64,000 nucleotides of DNA. Origin: Alteromonas abrolhosensis. Its GTDB lineage: Bacteria; Pseudomonadota; Gammaproteobacteria; Enterobacterales; Alteromonadaceae. Where the stretch lies: NCBI RefSeq assembly GCF_001953635.1, contig NZ_MEJH01000003.1, forward strand, positions 310,001-374,000, written 5' to 3'. The position numbers were made by a program, and so were the translations under genes. Under the pieces are notes generated by a model. The model saw only the letters and a program-made list of their open reading frames with translations, searched no databases and had not been told where the DNA came from. Shown here one piece after another: positions 9,091 to 18,200 of the stretch (positions are counted from its first letter, which is position 1; every line of letters begins with the position of its first letter).

Positions 9091-9147
9091 TTGTACGTTA
9101 TAACGCACAAATGGTAAGTTACCTTACGTGCGCTATAGCGCACAAAT
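9091..9147. promoter_or_regulatory. Paired palindromic operators between regulator and transporter
   Basis: A near-perfect 20-bp palindrome at 9091-9110 (centre GTTATAAC) and a perfect 16-bp palindrome GTGCGCTATAGCGCAC at 9128-9143 share the core GYTATARC flanked by GCAC halves. Their centres are 35 bp apart. The repeated phrase TATARCGCACAAAT occurs at 9099-9112 and 9134-9147, and a third half-copy TAACGCACTTGT starts at 9083. These are the obvious binding sites for the divergent XRE-cupin regulator. Confidence 0.65.
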
Positions 9148-9231
9148 AATTAGAGTAGCACATTTGCAAAACGCTATAAGCGTGTTTTTGTTAGACGGGG
9201 TTCAAACGAATGTTTAAGCACGGGTATTTTC

Positions 9232-10458
9232 ATGAGTAAATGGAAGGTTAGCCATATCAGCGCAGGGCTTACCGCCGTTACGGTAGGTTATAGCAGCTCT
9301 GTTGTCATCATCATTGATGTGGCGCGCAAAGCCGGCGCCAGCGACGACATGGTAGTAAGCTGGTTGTTAGCACTTGGGCTTGGTATGGGTATTACCTGTA
9401 TTGTGTTCTCGTGGCTTTCTAAACTGCCCGTTGTTACCGCATGGTCTACGCCTGGAGCGGCTTTTTTGTTAACCAGTATTGGAGACTACGCTTTAAGCGA
9501 AGCCATTGGCGCATTTGTTTTATGTGCTTTGCTTTCTTTTGTAACCGCCCAAAGTCGTAGCTTGCTTCGTCAAATTAGTCGAATTCCACCAGCAATTTCA
9601 TCTGCGCTTTTGGCCGGTATTCTTTTACCTATATGCCTTGCTATCTTTACTGATGTTAATGAAGCGCCACATTTAGTCGCGCTATTTATTGCAATATATT
9701 TAATAGGTAGTCGACTATTTCCTCGCTACCTTATGCTCTTATTACTGGTTGTGTCTGTAAGCATAAGTTTATTCATGAGCAGTTCAAATGACGTTTTTGC
9801 TTCATCCAGCCATGCATCGATGCTTTCAACTGAGACAGCATCAGGGGCGTCATCAGTATTTACCTCTATATTTACACTCCCCGCTCCCATTTGGGTAACC
9901 CCCAGCTTCTCGTTAAGCGCCGCCATTGGGTTAGCATTTCCCCTTTTTCTTATTACTACGCTTTCTCAAAACTTACCAGGCATAGCTATTCATCATGCTC
10001 ATGGCTACACGCCTGACCACAAGCCAATTTTATCAGGCATTGCCATTGTACAAGCCTTATTAGCGCCGTTTGGTGGTTTCACCTTCAACCTGGCGGCAAT
10101 CACAGCAGCATTGTGCATGGGCGAGCAGGCAGATAGCGAAAAGTCACAACGCTATAAAGCGGCCATCGCAGCAGGTGTGGCGTATTTATTCATGGGGTTA
10201 TTAGCGTCTGTGGTCGTAGCATTATTTGTCAGCATGCCCAGTATTATCATTCACCTTCTTGCTGGGCTTGCTCTGCTAGCTACGCTGCAAGGAGCAGTGG
10301 TTCGTGCCATGGAAGTGGAGCACCATAGAGCCCCTGCACTGCTTACCATGTTGTGTACGGCATCAGGGTTTAGTTTATTTTCCATGACCTCAGCGGTGTG
10401 GGGGTTGGGATTAGGGTTATTACTACTTTACGTTCAAAAGAAGCCTGTTAGCGCGTAG
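9232..10458 (+). CDS. BenE-family benzoate/H+ symporter-like transporter
   Basis: A 408-residue polytopic membrane protein of the BenE type with about 11-12 hydrophobic segments. Family hallmarks are the early AWSTPGAAFL motif and NLPGIAIHHAHGYTPD followed by APFGGFTFNLAAITAALCMG. The family exchanges or symports aromatic acids such as benzoate, but the substrate here is not shown by context because no aromatic degradation genes are nearby. Control by the divergent XRE-cupin regulator is inferred. The ribosome site before the ATG is weak. Confidence 0.85.
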   Translation: MSKWKVSHISAGLTAVTVGYSSSVVIIIDVARKAGASDDMVVSWLLALGLGMGITCIVFSWLSKLPVVTAWSTPGAAFLLTSIGDYALSEAIGAFVLCALLSFVTAQSRSLLRQISRIPPAISSALLAGILLPICLAIFTDVNEAPHLVALFIAIYLIGSRLFPRYLMLLLLVVSVSISLFMSSSNDVFASSSHASMLSTETASGASSVFTSIFTLPAPIWVTPSFSLSAAIGLAFPLFLITTLSQNLPGIAIHHAHGYTPDHKPILSGIAIVQALLAPFGGFTFNLAAITAALCMGEQADSEKSQRYKAAIAAGVAYLFMGLLASVVVALFVSMPSIIIHLLAGLALLATLQGAVVRAMEVEHHRAPALLTMLCTASGFSLFSMTSAVWGLGLGLLLLYVQKKPVSA

Positions 10459-10521
10459 CAGCATTTGTTTGCTTTGTGCTTTTTCATTGTTAGCTTTCCA
10501 TTTTTCAGCTTTTCATAACGA

Positions 10522-10560
10522 AAAGGCCGGTACTGAAGTTATGCTTCAGTACCGGCCTTT
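10522..10560. terminator. Bidirectional intrinsic terminator
   Basis: A 17-bp perfect stem (AAAGGCCGGTACTGAAG at 10522-10538, paired with 10544-10560) with a 5-base loop sits between two convergent genes. The arms begin with A-runs and end with T-runs, so it can serve the BenE-type gene and the HDOD gene. Confidence 0.85.
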
Positions 10561-10584
10561 GTAGCATTTTGTAGCTTAAAACAC

Positions 10585-11421
10585 TTACAAGAAGATTTGC
10601 TTCGCTGCGTTTGCAAGCTCTTCAAACTCATCTGAATGAAGTTCGCCCATGTCTTCAACCACGCCACGCTGAATGGCTAAGTTTAATACTGCATCTTTTT
10701 GGCTATCTATCGCTCCTGAGACAGCAGCACCCACACGAACAAAGTCGATATAGGTCAACTCTTCAGGCATGTAGCTTAGGTCTTTCCAGTTCTTTGCTAC
10801 GTTAACAAACGTATCGCCAAAGCCCCACTCCGTCATGATACTTGCGCCAATTTGACCCGCTAGTTTGTCGATAGCCACTTCTAGGAACGAAGGGTTGGCA
10901 AAGACTTCAGGGTGGCGCTCAGCTTCAGTTAATATTGGCAGTACACCAATGTTGTGAACCAGTGCCGCTAATGTCATGGTATCCATGCTCATTTCGCGCT
11001 TTTTGGTACGTGCGATATACAGCTGAAGTACAGCCATAGAATTAGCCACAATATTAACTGTGTTTGCCCACTCTTGTTGTAAATAGCGTGCAACTACATC
11101 GTTTTTAGAGACGAATAATTGCTCCATCGCGAGTGCAGTTGAGATGTTTTTAATTTGGCGTAGACCGATTCGTGTTACCGCTTGGCTGATAGAAGTAACT
11201 TTTACGCTACGTCCCATATAAGCACTGTTCGCAATTTTGATCATTCTTGCGCTAAGTGATGGGTCTTGACCAATCACATCACCCATCGCGTTTAAGTTAA
11301 TATCGGGATCATCTGCCGCTTTGCGGACTTTCAATGCAATAGCAGGAAGCGTGGGGAGGACCAGTGTGTCATTATTTATTTTTTCAACCAATATGGTTGA
11401 AAGCGCGTTCTGTGTAGACAT
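10585..11421 (-). CDS. HDOD domain protein
   Basis: 278 residues, a single HDOD domain over most of the length (LPTLPAIALKVRKAADDPDINLNAMGDVIGQDPSLSARMIKIANSA, then TLAALVHNIGVLPIL). HDOD proteins are HD-superfamily relatives, usually without phosphohydrolase activity, that act in signalling linked to c-di-GMP, chemotaxis or two-component systems. The ATG at 11421 has AAGGG seven bases upstream. The in-frame TTG at 11445 would translate through that ribosome site and is rejected. No signalling gene is adjacent, so its partner is unknown. Confidence 0.85.
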   Translation of the reverse strand: MSTQNALSTILVEKINNDTLVLPTLPAIALKVRKAADDPDINLNAMGDVIGQDPSLSARMIKIANSAYMGRSVKVTSISQAVTRIGLRQIKNISTALAMEQLFVSKNDVVARYLQQEWANTVNIVANSMAVLQLYIARTKKREMSMDTMTLAALVHNIGVLPILTEAERHPEVFANPSFLEVAIDKLAGQIGASIMTEWGFGDTFVNVAKNWKDLSYMPEELTYIDFVRVGAAVSGAIDSQKDAVLNLAIQRGVVEDMGELHSDEFEELANAAKQIFL

Positions 11422-11868
11422 ATTTCTACCCTTAGAAAGTTCCAAATAGCCTTGTGAAGGCGATAGGTTGCTTTACCAGTTAATCCTCTCAAGCATCAGC
11501 ACGTCTGATGACAAAAGTAGATCGGATGTTTGTGCGTTGCATTCCATGCGTTAACTCACATAGGCCTCTATGTTTCACGCTAAAATACAAACCGTTATTG
11601 TTTTATTATGGTATTTCTATCACCATACTATAGTAGCTCTTTAGTTTCGACCAACTAAAAAGAAAGCGTTGGAACGAATCATTAATAACGGCAGAACCAC
11701 CAGAGCTTTTATAAAGTATAGACAACTGGTAGCAAACCACTATTGATATTAAACAAATAATTTTCATACTTTTGTATTAAATCAAAAGCATAGCTATAGT
11801 GAACTACCTAATCACCGCCCCTAAATACTGTAGAACAATACGGTAAAACGACACGGTAAAAAGTCATT
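11422..11868. other. Intergenic region between divergent HDOD and metallopeptidase genes
   Basis: 447 bp, AT-rich, with no credible open frame. It holds a short hairpin (CATCAG and CTGATG at 11494-11510) near the HDOD start and a sigma-70-like promoter for the metallopeptidase further along. Nothing else stands out. Confidence 0.6.
11772..11800 (+). promoter_or_regulatory. Possible sigma-70 promoter of the metallopeptidase gene
   Basis: TTGTAT (11772-11777), 17 bp, then TATAGT (11795-11800), about 70 bp before the ATG at 11869. The -10 matches 5 of 6 bases, the -35 only 3 of 6. Confidence 0.35.
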
Positions 11869-13563
11869 ATGAAAAAAATAATTTCAACTTACTCTCCTAT
11901 TGCTGCGGCAGTAGCGGGTTTATTCATGCTAACTGCATGCAGCAAAAGCGCCGATACAACACAAACTCAAACGGCAAAACCTGAAACTGCAGCGGAGCAA
12001 ACCTTACTTGTTGATGAGTCTCGCTTGTCTATTTATCACGGTGTAGATCTTACCAGCGATTTGTCACACCTTAGTGACAATCAACATAAGATGCTTTCAC
12101 TATTAATCGATGCGTCGAAAATCATGGATGACTTGTTTTGGAAGCAAGCGTTTTTCGATGATAAAGATGCGTTTCTTTCTTCTATTAGCGACGAAAAGGT
12201 TCGTCACTTTGCAGAAATAAACTATGGCCCTTGGGATCGCCTCAACGGCGACACGCCTTTTATCAGCGGCTATGACGATAAAGCGCTGGGTGCTGAGTTC
12301 TACCCTCACGATATGGAAAAAGAAGAGTTTGCCACCGCAGATTTTGCCGATAAACAAGGCCTCTATTCCATAGTTAAGCGCGATGAAGCTGGCAACCTTT
12401 ATTCAGTACCTTACTCTGAAGCGTACAAGAGTGAGTTAATGAAAGCATCTGACCTACTTAAAAAAGCGTCTGAGCTTGCTGAAGATGAAAGCTTCAAACA
12501 ATATTTGCAGCTGCGCTCTGAAGCCCTATTGTCGAACGATTACCTTGCTTCTGATATGGCGTGGATGGATATGAAGACCAACCCTGTAGAGTTGGTTATT
12601 GGTCCGATTGAAAGCTATGAAGACCAATTGTTTGGCTATCGTGCAGCGTTTGAAGCTTACGTTCTTATTAAAGATTTAGCGTGGAGTGAAAAGCTAGCTA
12701 AGTACGCGGCATTCTTGCCTGAATTACAGCAAGGCCTTCCTGTAGCCGATGCCTACAAAGCGGAAATGCCAGGGTCTGACGCAGACCTAAATGCCTATGA
12801 TGTGGTTTACTACGCCGGTCACTCTAATGCAGGCAGCAAAACCATTGCGATTAACTTGCCAAATGACGAGCGTGTACAGCTAGAAAAAGGCACCCGCCGC
12901 CTTCAGCTTAAAAACGCGATGCGCGCTAAGTTCGATACTATTTTGGTGCCTATTGCGGATACGTTAATTGTACCAGAGCAACGTGAACACATTACGTTCG
13001 ACGCCTTTTTCGCGAACACCATGTTTCATGAAGTGGCACACGGTTTAGGTATTAAGAACACCCTAGATGGTTCAGGGACCGTGCGCGGAGCACTTAAAGA
13101 GCATGCGTCAGCTCTTGAAGAAGGCAAAGCGGATATTCTAGGTTTGTACATGGTACAAAGTCTTCTTGAAAAAGGTGAAATTACTGAAGGTACACTAGAA
13201 GATTATTACGTTACCTTTATGGCTGGCATTTTCCGTTCTGTGCGTTTCGGCGCAAGCTCTGCACACGGAAAAGCGAACATGATCCGCTTTAATTTCTTTG
13301 CCCAGCAAGGCGCTTTCGAGAAAACAGAAGACGGCATGTACCGCGTAAATATGGAGAAGATGGGCGCTGCGGTAGAAGCACTTTCTGAACTAATCCTTAC
13401 ACTACAAGGTGACGGCGATTACGATGGCGTGGCGAAGCTAGTAGAAACTATGGGTGTAATTAAGCCTGATCTTGCTTCTGACTTAGCACGCCTGGAAGCG
13501 GCGAGCATTCCGGTTGATATTCACTTCAATCAGGGTAAGAAAGTGCTGGGACTTGCTGACTAA
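11869..13563 (+). CDS. Lipoprotein Zn peptidase, M49 (dipeptidyl peptidase III) type
   Basis: 564 residues with a lipoprotein signal (LFMLTACSKS, lipobox LTAC). The zinc site is HEVAHG (His387, Glu388, His391), followed by EEGKAD (Glu417-Asp422), which supplies the third ligand. This resembles the M49 family (HELLGH and EECRAE) but with shorter spacing and a plain five-residue HExxH. It is probably exported and membrane-anchored. Bacterial relatives are generally named M49 or dipeptidyl-peptidase-3-like; the substrate is not known. It stands alone, ending at a strong terminator. Confidence 0.75.
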   Translation: MKKIISTYSPIAAAVAGLFMLTACSKSADTTQTQTAKPETAAEQTLLVDESRLSIYHGVDLTSDLSHLSDNQHKMLSLLIDASKIMDDLFWKQAFFDDKDAFLSSISDEKVRHFAEINYGPWDRLNGDTPFISGYDDKALGAEFYPHDMEKEEFATADFADKQGLYSIVKRDEAGNLYSVPYSEAYKSELMKASDLLKKASELAEDESFKQYLQLRSEALLSNDYLASDMAWMDMKTNPVELVIGPIESYEDQLFGYRAAFEAYVLIKDLAWSEKLAKYAAFLPELQQGLPVADAYKAEMPGSDADLNAYDVVYYAGHSNAGSKTIAINLPNDERVQLEKGTRRLQLKNAMRAKFDTILVPIADTLIVPEQREHITFDAFFANTMFHEVAHGLGIKNTLDGSGTVRGALKEHASALEEGKADILGLYMVQSLLEKGEITEGTLEDYYVTFMAGIFRSVRFGASSAHGKANMIRFNFFAQQGAFEKTEDGMYRVNMEKMGAAVEALSELILTLQGDGDYDGVAKLVETMGVIKPDLASDLARLEAASIPVDIHFNQGKKVLGLAD

Positions 13564-13585
13564 GTAAGCACTGGACTTATCAAAT

Positions 13586-13626
13586 AAAAATGCCGCCCTG
13601 AGATAACTATCGAGGGCGGCATTTTT
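13586..13626. terminator. Bidirectional intrinsic terminator
   Basis: Arms AAAAATGCCGCCCT (13586-13599) and AGGGCGGCATTTTT (13613-13626) with a 13-base loop lie between the convergent metallopeptidase and HIT genes. A- and T-runs on both sides let it act in both directions. Confidence 0.9.
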
Positions 13627-13645
13627 GTATCGCTAATTAAACGCG

Positions 13646-14017
13646 CTACTCTACATGCTGCTTCATGTTTTCGGTATATGGAGGCCAGCCTAACGGTTTA
13701 CCCGCTAATACATGCAGATGAATGTGGTACACCGTTTGACCACCATACTCATTACAGTTCATTACGGTACGAAAGCCTTGGTCGGCAAACCCTTGCTCCT
13801 TTGCAATTTTTGCTGCAACAAGTGACAAGTGCCCCACCACCTCGCGGTCTTCTGCGGTAATATCATTTACCGTAGCAATTTGCTTTTTCGGGATAACCAG
13901 AAAGTGAGTCGGTGCCTGTGGATTTATATCTTTAAACGCCAGCGCCAATTCATCTTCGTACAAAATGTCCGCAGGAATTTCCTTGCTGATAATTTTATCA
14001 AATATTGTTTCTGCCAT
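13646..14017 (-). CDS. hinT: HIT-family purine nucleoside phosphoramidase (HinT)
   Basis: 123 residues, the length of bacterial HinT. The N-terminal TIFDKIISKEIPADILYEDE and the histidine triad HIHLHVLAGKP (catalytic HxHxH) near the C-terminus identify it. HinT hydrolyses AMP-lysine-type phosphoramidates and aminoacyl-adenylates in the cytoplasm. It is a single gene, separated from uppP by about 150 bp, and ends at the shared terminator. Confidence 0.93.
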   Translation of the reverse strand: MAETIFDKIISKEIPADILYEDELALAFKDINPQAPTHFLVIPKKQIATVNDITAEDREVVGHLSLVAAKIAKEQGFADQGFRTVMNCNEYGGQTVYHIHLHVLAGKPLGWPPYTENMKQHVE

Positions 14018-14167
14018 GTCTCACTTCCCTTCCAATGAGGTGTTTACCAATTACATTAGCGAGTTAAAAACTCACTAGCTAACCTAATCATAAGGTTAAA
14101 ATTTGAGTATTTTCGTACTTTGTTAGGGCGCAATTTTAAACAACATTGTACGCGCTATTTTCTTTGC

Positions 14168-14968
14168 TTAGGCGAAAACAAACCACAGTAGCACTGCGCC
14201 CAAAGCCAAGCGATAGATAACGAAAGGCAGCATGCCGATACGCGATATCCAGCTTAGGAACAAATAAATACAAAGGTAGGCGCTTACGAATGAAAACGCC
14301 GCGCCATAAAGCAATGCATACCAGTCTACCGCTTCGTTGGCATTAAGCAGGTCTAGAGTGGCTAATAGCCCCGCACCTAAGATAACCGGAATAGACAGTA
14401 GAAAAGAAAAGCGCGCACACGCTTCGCGCTTCAGGCCTAACATCAAACCTGCAGTCATAGTAATGCCTGAGCGAGATGTGCCCGGGATAAGAGCCAATAC
14501 TTGCGCTAACCCTATATAGATGGCTTGCTTAAGCGTCAGTCCTTCAAGCTCTTGTTCGCGTTTTGCAGTGGCATCGGCGTACCATAGTAGCAAGCCAAAA
14601 ATAATGGTGGTGCCCGCTATTACTAGCGCCGTACGTGCGTTTTCTTCTATCCAACCTTTCATTAAAAAGCCAATAATAACGGCTGGTATAGTCGCCACGA
14701 TAACGTACCAAGCAAGTTTGCTGTCGGTAGATTGCTGCTTGCTAAACCCTTGTGTTACCCATGCCACGGTCATTTGAGCTATTTCTTGACGAAAGTAGAT
14801 CATAACTGCGAGCAGGCTTCCTACATGAACGGCAACGTCAAAGGCCAAGCCTTGACTTACCCACCCAAAAAGTTCTGCGGGTAACAACAAGTGTCCAGAG
14901 CTACTGATAGGAAGGAATTCAGTTACGCCCTGAATAATCGCTAAAATAATGATTTCGAAAAGTGTCAT
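14168..14968 (-). CDS. uppP: Undecaprenyl-diphosphatase UppP (BacA)
   Basis: 266 residues with about eight membrane segments. The conserved motifs EFLPISSSGH near the N-terminus and LIPGTSRSGITMTAG in the middle carry the catalytic Glu, Ser and Arg of the BacA family. It recycles undecaprenyl diphosphate for peptidoglycan synthesis. I chose the ATG at 14968 (MTLFEIIIL). A TTG at 14986 is possible because the only purine tract near the ATG (AAAGGA) is very close. It lies 8 bp after the folK stop, so translational coupling is likely. Confidence 0.95.
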   Translation of the reverse strand: MTLFEIIILAIIQGVTEFLPISSSGHLLLPAELFGWVSQGLAFDVAVHVGSLLAVMIYFRQEIAQMTVAWVTQGFSKQQSTDSKLAWYVIVATIPAVIIGFLMKGWIEENARTALVIAGTTIIFGLLLWYADATAKREQELEGLTLKQAIYIGLAQVLALIPGTSRSGITMTAGLMLGLKREACARFSFLLSIPVILGAGLLATLDLLNANEAVDWYALLYGAAFSFVSAYLCIYLFLSWISRIGMLPFVIYRLALGAVLLWFVFA

Positions 14969-14976
14969 TCCTTTGC

Positions 14977-15471
14977 TTAACTCCAAGTAAAGTCAATTGG
15001 CCATAATTGCTGTTTCTGTTTATCAAAGTTTTGCCACATTTGGGCATAGGTTTCTTGCGTTTCAGGGTGAATGTCGTTGGGAACAAGTTCAGCTAACGGC
15101 CAAAGCACGAACGCGTTGTAGCAAATTTCTTCGCGAGGTAAAACCACGGGGGTGGAGGTTACCTTACTATCATAGGTAAGCAAATCGAGATCAAGGGTTC
15201 TGGCGCAGAATTTTTTGTCGGTATGCACCCTGCCGTTGTCTTTCTCTATCGCCTTTAATATCGCGCATACTTCTTCTACGCTTTTCGACGTCGTCGCACG
15301 TGCTGCCGCGTTATAAAACGGGCTGCCGTTGAAGCCCACCGCTTCGCTCTCGTAAACCGACGACACTGACACGTCAGAGAAATGCTGCTTCAGCGCGACT
15401 AAAGATTGCTTGGTGTAGTATTCGCGCTCAATGTTTGAGCCAATACTAATTAAAATCGTATGTTCAGACAT
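14977..15471 (-). CDS. folK: 2-amino-4-hydroxy-6-hydroxymethyldihydropteridine diphosphokinase
   Basis: 164 residues. It transfers pyrophosphate from ATP to 6-hydroxymethyl-7,8-dihydropterin in folate synthesis. Visible motifs are ISIGSNIERE at the start, the FYNAAA region, and CARTLDLDLLTYDS with the two Mg-binding aspartates, then LPREEICYNAFVLWPLAEL. Its ATG overlaps the folB stop by one base (TAATG), showing coupling in a folB-folK-uppP operon. Confidence 0.95.
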   Translation of the reverse strand: MSEHTILISIGSNIEREYYTKQSLVALKQHFSDVSVSSVYESEAVGFNGSPFYNAAARATTSKSVEEVCAILKAIEKDNGRVHTDKKFCARTLDLDLLTYDSKVTSTPVVLPREEICYNAFVLWPLAELVPNDIHPETQETYAQMWQNFDKQKQQLWPIDFTWS

Positions 15472-15824
15472 TAATTGCGCTCTTTACGCATTTCAACGGC
15501 AACGGTTTGTGCATTTGGCAGGATGTTCGGTTTTACTATTTTCAGGGTTATCGAAGTAGCCGAAAAATTAGCAAGTACGGCATCCATTACTTTGCTACCG
15601 AAGGCTTCAAGCAGCTCAAATGTGCTTTCTTTGCCTACTTCTACAATACACTCTGCCACTTTTGCGTAGTCTACTGTGTCTGCAACATCGTCACTTTGCA
15701 TCGCTGCGCGCAAATCGACCTCAAGTGTTACATCAAGAAGTAATTGGGTGGTTTTCACTCGCTCCCAATCATAAACACCAATCAGGGTATCTACTTCAAG
15801 CCCTGTTATATAAATTTTACCCAT
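15471..15824 (-). CDS. folB: Dihydroneopterin aldolase FolB
   Basis: 117 residues starting MGKIYITGLEVDTLIGVYDWER, the usual FolB N-terminus. It converts 7,8-dihydroneopterin to 6-hydroxymethyldihydropterin, the substrate of FolK encoded next. Conserved SDDVADTVDYAKVAE and the C-terminal KPNILPNAQTVAVEM fit. An ATG four codons upstream (15836) is possible; neither start has a strong ribosome site. First gene of the folB-folK-uppP operon. Confidence 0.93.
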   Translation of the reverse strand: MGKIYITGLEVDTLIGVYDWERVKTTQLLLDVTLEVDLRAAMQSDDVADTVDYAKVAECIVEVGKESTFELLEAFGSKVMDAVLANFSATSITLKIVKPNILPNAQTVAVEMRKERN

Positions 15825-16115
15825 GGAATTTTTCATCTTGTACTGTTATTAACCAGTTCATAGGCATTTCTATCGGCCTTACTACTGGTCTTACTACTGC
15901 GCTTTCACCCACATATTGCTGGTAAACGGTGGTATATCGCGTTTGGATGGAGTAGCTTTACGCTTGTGTGGCACAACTATACCGTTGTATGACAACTTGG
16001 AGCAACCAAGGTTTAACAATTTAATGCGGTTAACGCTTGTTGAGCTTGCCCACTGGAAATTTGACCTAACAGAAGGCAATGCTTTTCAAACGTTTTTAAT
16101 AATTAGAATGAAAAA

Positions 16116-16718
16116 ATGATTTCGCTAACTCTTTTAATGATTGCTGTTGCCTACTTATTTGGCTCACTTTCAAGTGCTGTGGTTATTAGCCAATTGTTTG
16201 GGTTGCCTGACCCGAGAACCGCTGGTTCTAAAAACCCCGGCGCCACTAATGTTTATCGACTGGGCGGTCGTATTCCAGCGCTACTTGTGCTTGTCATGGA
16301 TATATTAAAAGGCACTATTCCCGTGTACGGCAGTTACTTTTTGGGAATAGAGCCAATAATGCTTGGCGTGATCGCGATCTTTGCCTGCTTAGGTCATATC
16401 TTTCCGCTTTATTTCGGCTTTAAAGGCGGTAAAGCGGTCGCCACAGCCTTCGGCGCCATGCTCCCCATTGGGCTCGATTTAGCAGGCTTGCTTATTTTGA
16501 GTTGGGTAGCGGTAGTCTTTTTCACAGGTTACTCTTCATTGGGCGCGCTTATTGCGGTATCTCTTGCGCCGCTGTTCACATTTTTAATAAAGCCCTTATA
16601 TACCATTCCCGTGGCAATGCTTTCTCTACTTATCATCTTACGTCACAAAGACAACATTACCCGCCTTTTAGCGGGCAACGAAAGTAAAATATGGGATAAA
16701 GGAAAAGTTAAAGAGTAA
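16116..16718 (+). CDS. plsY: Acyl-phosphate glycerol-3-phosphate acyltransferase PlsY
   Basis: 200 residues, five membrane segments. Motifs [30 protein letters not shown] and [21 protein letters not shown] are the three conserved PlsY loops. It makes lysophosphatidic acid from acyl-phosphate, the first acylation in phospholipid synthesis. It is divergent from folB, an arrangement common in gammaproteobacteria. Its 3' end overlaps the convergent phosphodiesterase gene by 11 bp. Confidence 0.96.
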   Translation: MISLTLLMIAVAYLFGSLSSAVVISQLFGLPDPRTAGSKNPGATNVYRLGGRIPALLVLVMDILKGTIPVYGSYFLGIEPIMLGVIAIFACLGHIFPLYFGFKGGKAVATAFGAMLPIGLDLAGLLILSWVAVVFFTGYSSLGALIAVSLAPLFTFLIKPLYTIPVAMLSLLIILRHKDNITRLLAGNESKIWDKGKVKE

Positions 16719-18024
16719 GTGCTTGTTCCAACACCTTTAATTTACCGTCTATCGGCGTGATTGGCGCAATGCCAAGTATTTTAGCCAGCGCAGGATAAAC
16801 CTCTAAGTTGCTAAATACAGGTAAAGCGGTATTTGGTTTAAACGCAGGTCCCACCGCAACAAACGTCGCCCCCATATCAGGCAACGTATTTACGTAACCA
16901 TGCCCGCCTTTGCTAATGTGCATGCTGTTAGCGTCTATAAAGCGTGCCGGCGGTGCAATTTCAAGAATGATATCGCCGGTTCTGTTGCCCAACTCCATAT
17001 GTCGCTTTGCGCGCTGCTTATCGTTTAACACTATGTAGCGATTTGAAGCTATGCGGTTCAGGCGCTCAATTTCATTAGCAACGTGCTCATCAGACACGCC
17101 TTCTCTGGCGTACAGATGAACTTGCGCTCCTTCATTTTCAAAAATGAAATTTTCAGGAATAGACAAAGACTCAACCTCAATAAGCATGTTTTCGTCCACT
17201 GGCGTCATGCCGTGGTCTGACACCACCACCAGATTTACCGGCAAATCTAATGCATTGATTCGTTCGTACAGTTGGCCGATTAGCGCGTCGACTTTCGCAA
17301 CCGCATCACTGGTTTTATCGGAGAAAGGTCCTTCATCATGTCCAACTGAATCGGTCAGCGAAAAATAACCCGCAATAAAGCGAGGGCGCGACACCTCAGG
17401 CAGTTTCAACCAAGTTATAATTTGGTCTACGCGCTGCTGGTAGTCTGAATATTTAGAGTAGTGGTAGAAATAGCTTGGTAAGGTACCTGAAATGCGTGAG
17501 TCAGACTCTGGCCAGAAGAAGGTCGCTGCCTTCATACCGTGATATTCCACTAAATTCCATAATGGTGTTGCCGTAATCCACGTGCTGTCCATACCGCCAT
17601 AACCCAGTTTGTATTGCGCATAGCCTTCTTTAGTGGGGCGAGACTTATCAAAAAAGCGATTGTTTACAATACCGTGGTGTTTCGGCAATAACCCAGTGAT
17701 AAGTGATATATGATTGGGAAAGGTATTCGACGGATAAACTGGGGTCATAGACGACGCCCTAACTCCTTGCTCTGCAATGGCACGAAGGTGTTTGGCGTTA
17801 TGTAACTTAATATAATCGTGGCGAAATCCATCAAGAGAAATAAGCACGACATACTGTTCTTGCTGCTCTTGCTGCACCCCTGTAGCTGGTTGTTTTGCAG
17901 GTGCTTTGCTCGATGCCATTGCGTTGAATGCAGAGAGCGCGGCAAAGGTAAGGGAAATAAATAACAGCAACGTAGAGTATAGTGACGATGTCGTTTGGTT
18001 TATGCCGTCTGTTTTTAAGCGCAT
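16708..18024 (-). CDS. Nucleotide pyrophosphatase/phosphodiesterase-like protein, exported
   Basis: 438 residues with an N-terminal signal sequence ([22 protein letters not shown]). The alkaline-phosphatase-superfamily domain of the ENPP type shows [10 protein letters not shown] (first metal-binding Asp), the nucleophile Thr in [25 protein letters not shown] and GGHGYVN. This set matches type I phosphodiesterases that cleave nucleotide pyrophosphates or phosphodiesters in the periplasm. The substrate is unknown, but a role in scavenging phosphorus from nucleotides or lipids is plausible. It is a single gene with no Pho box visible upstream. Confidence 0.88.
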   Translation of the reverse strand: MRLKTDGINQTTSSLYSTLLLFISLTFAALSAFNAMASSKAPAKQPATGVQQEQQEQYVVLISLDGFRHDYIKLHNAKHLRAIAEQGVRASSMTPVYPSNTFPNHISLITGLLPKHHGIVNNRFFDKSRPTKEGYAQYKLGYGGMDSTWITATPLWNLVEYHGMKAATFFWPESDSRISGTLPSYFYHYSKYSDYQQRVDQIITWLKLPEVSRPRFIAGYFSLTDSVGHDEGPFSDKTSDAVAKVDALIGQLYERINALDLPVNLVVVSDHGMTPVDENMLIEVESLSIPENFIFENEGAQVHLYAREGVSDEHVANEIERLNRIASNRYIVLNDKQRAKRHMELGNRTGDIILEIAPPARFIDANSMHISKGGHGYVNTLPDMGATFVAVGPAFKPNTALPVFSNLEVYPALAKILGIAPITPIDGKLKVLEQALTL

Positions 18025-18067
18025 GCTTTCTTTATCCCTTACTTGATGTTCGCCTTAGTAAAACAAA

Positions 18068-18094
18068 AGGCAATGAAATGCGCTTTCATTGCCT
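18068..18094 (-). terminator. Intrinsic terminator after tsaD
   Basis: Arms AGGCAATGAAA and TTTCATTGCCT with a 5-base loop. On the minus strand the stem is followed by a T-rich tract (CCTTTTGTTTT), about 110 bp after the tsaD stop. Confidence 0.7.
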
Positions 18095-18200
18095 CTTAAT
18101 TATAGTTTGTCTGATTGGCTTGCTATGTTCAATTACCGCCCAGTGCTCCTAGTGATAACCGATATCGCCTTTACGACCTGCTGCTACAATCAACAGCGAT

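Noticed and set aside
15916..16119. A 67-codon frame upstream of plsY
   Set aside because: No ribosome site and no recognisable features; it fills the divergent folB-plsY promoter region.
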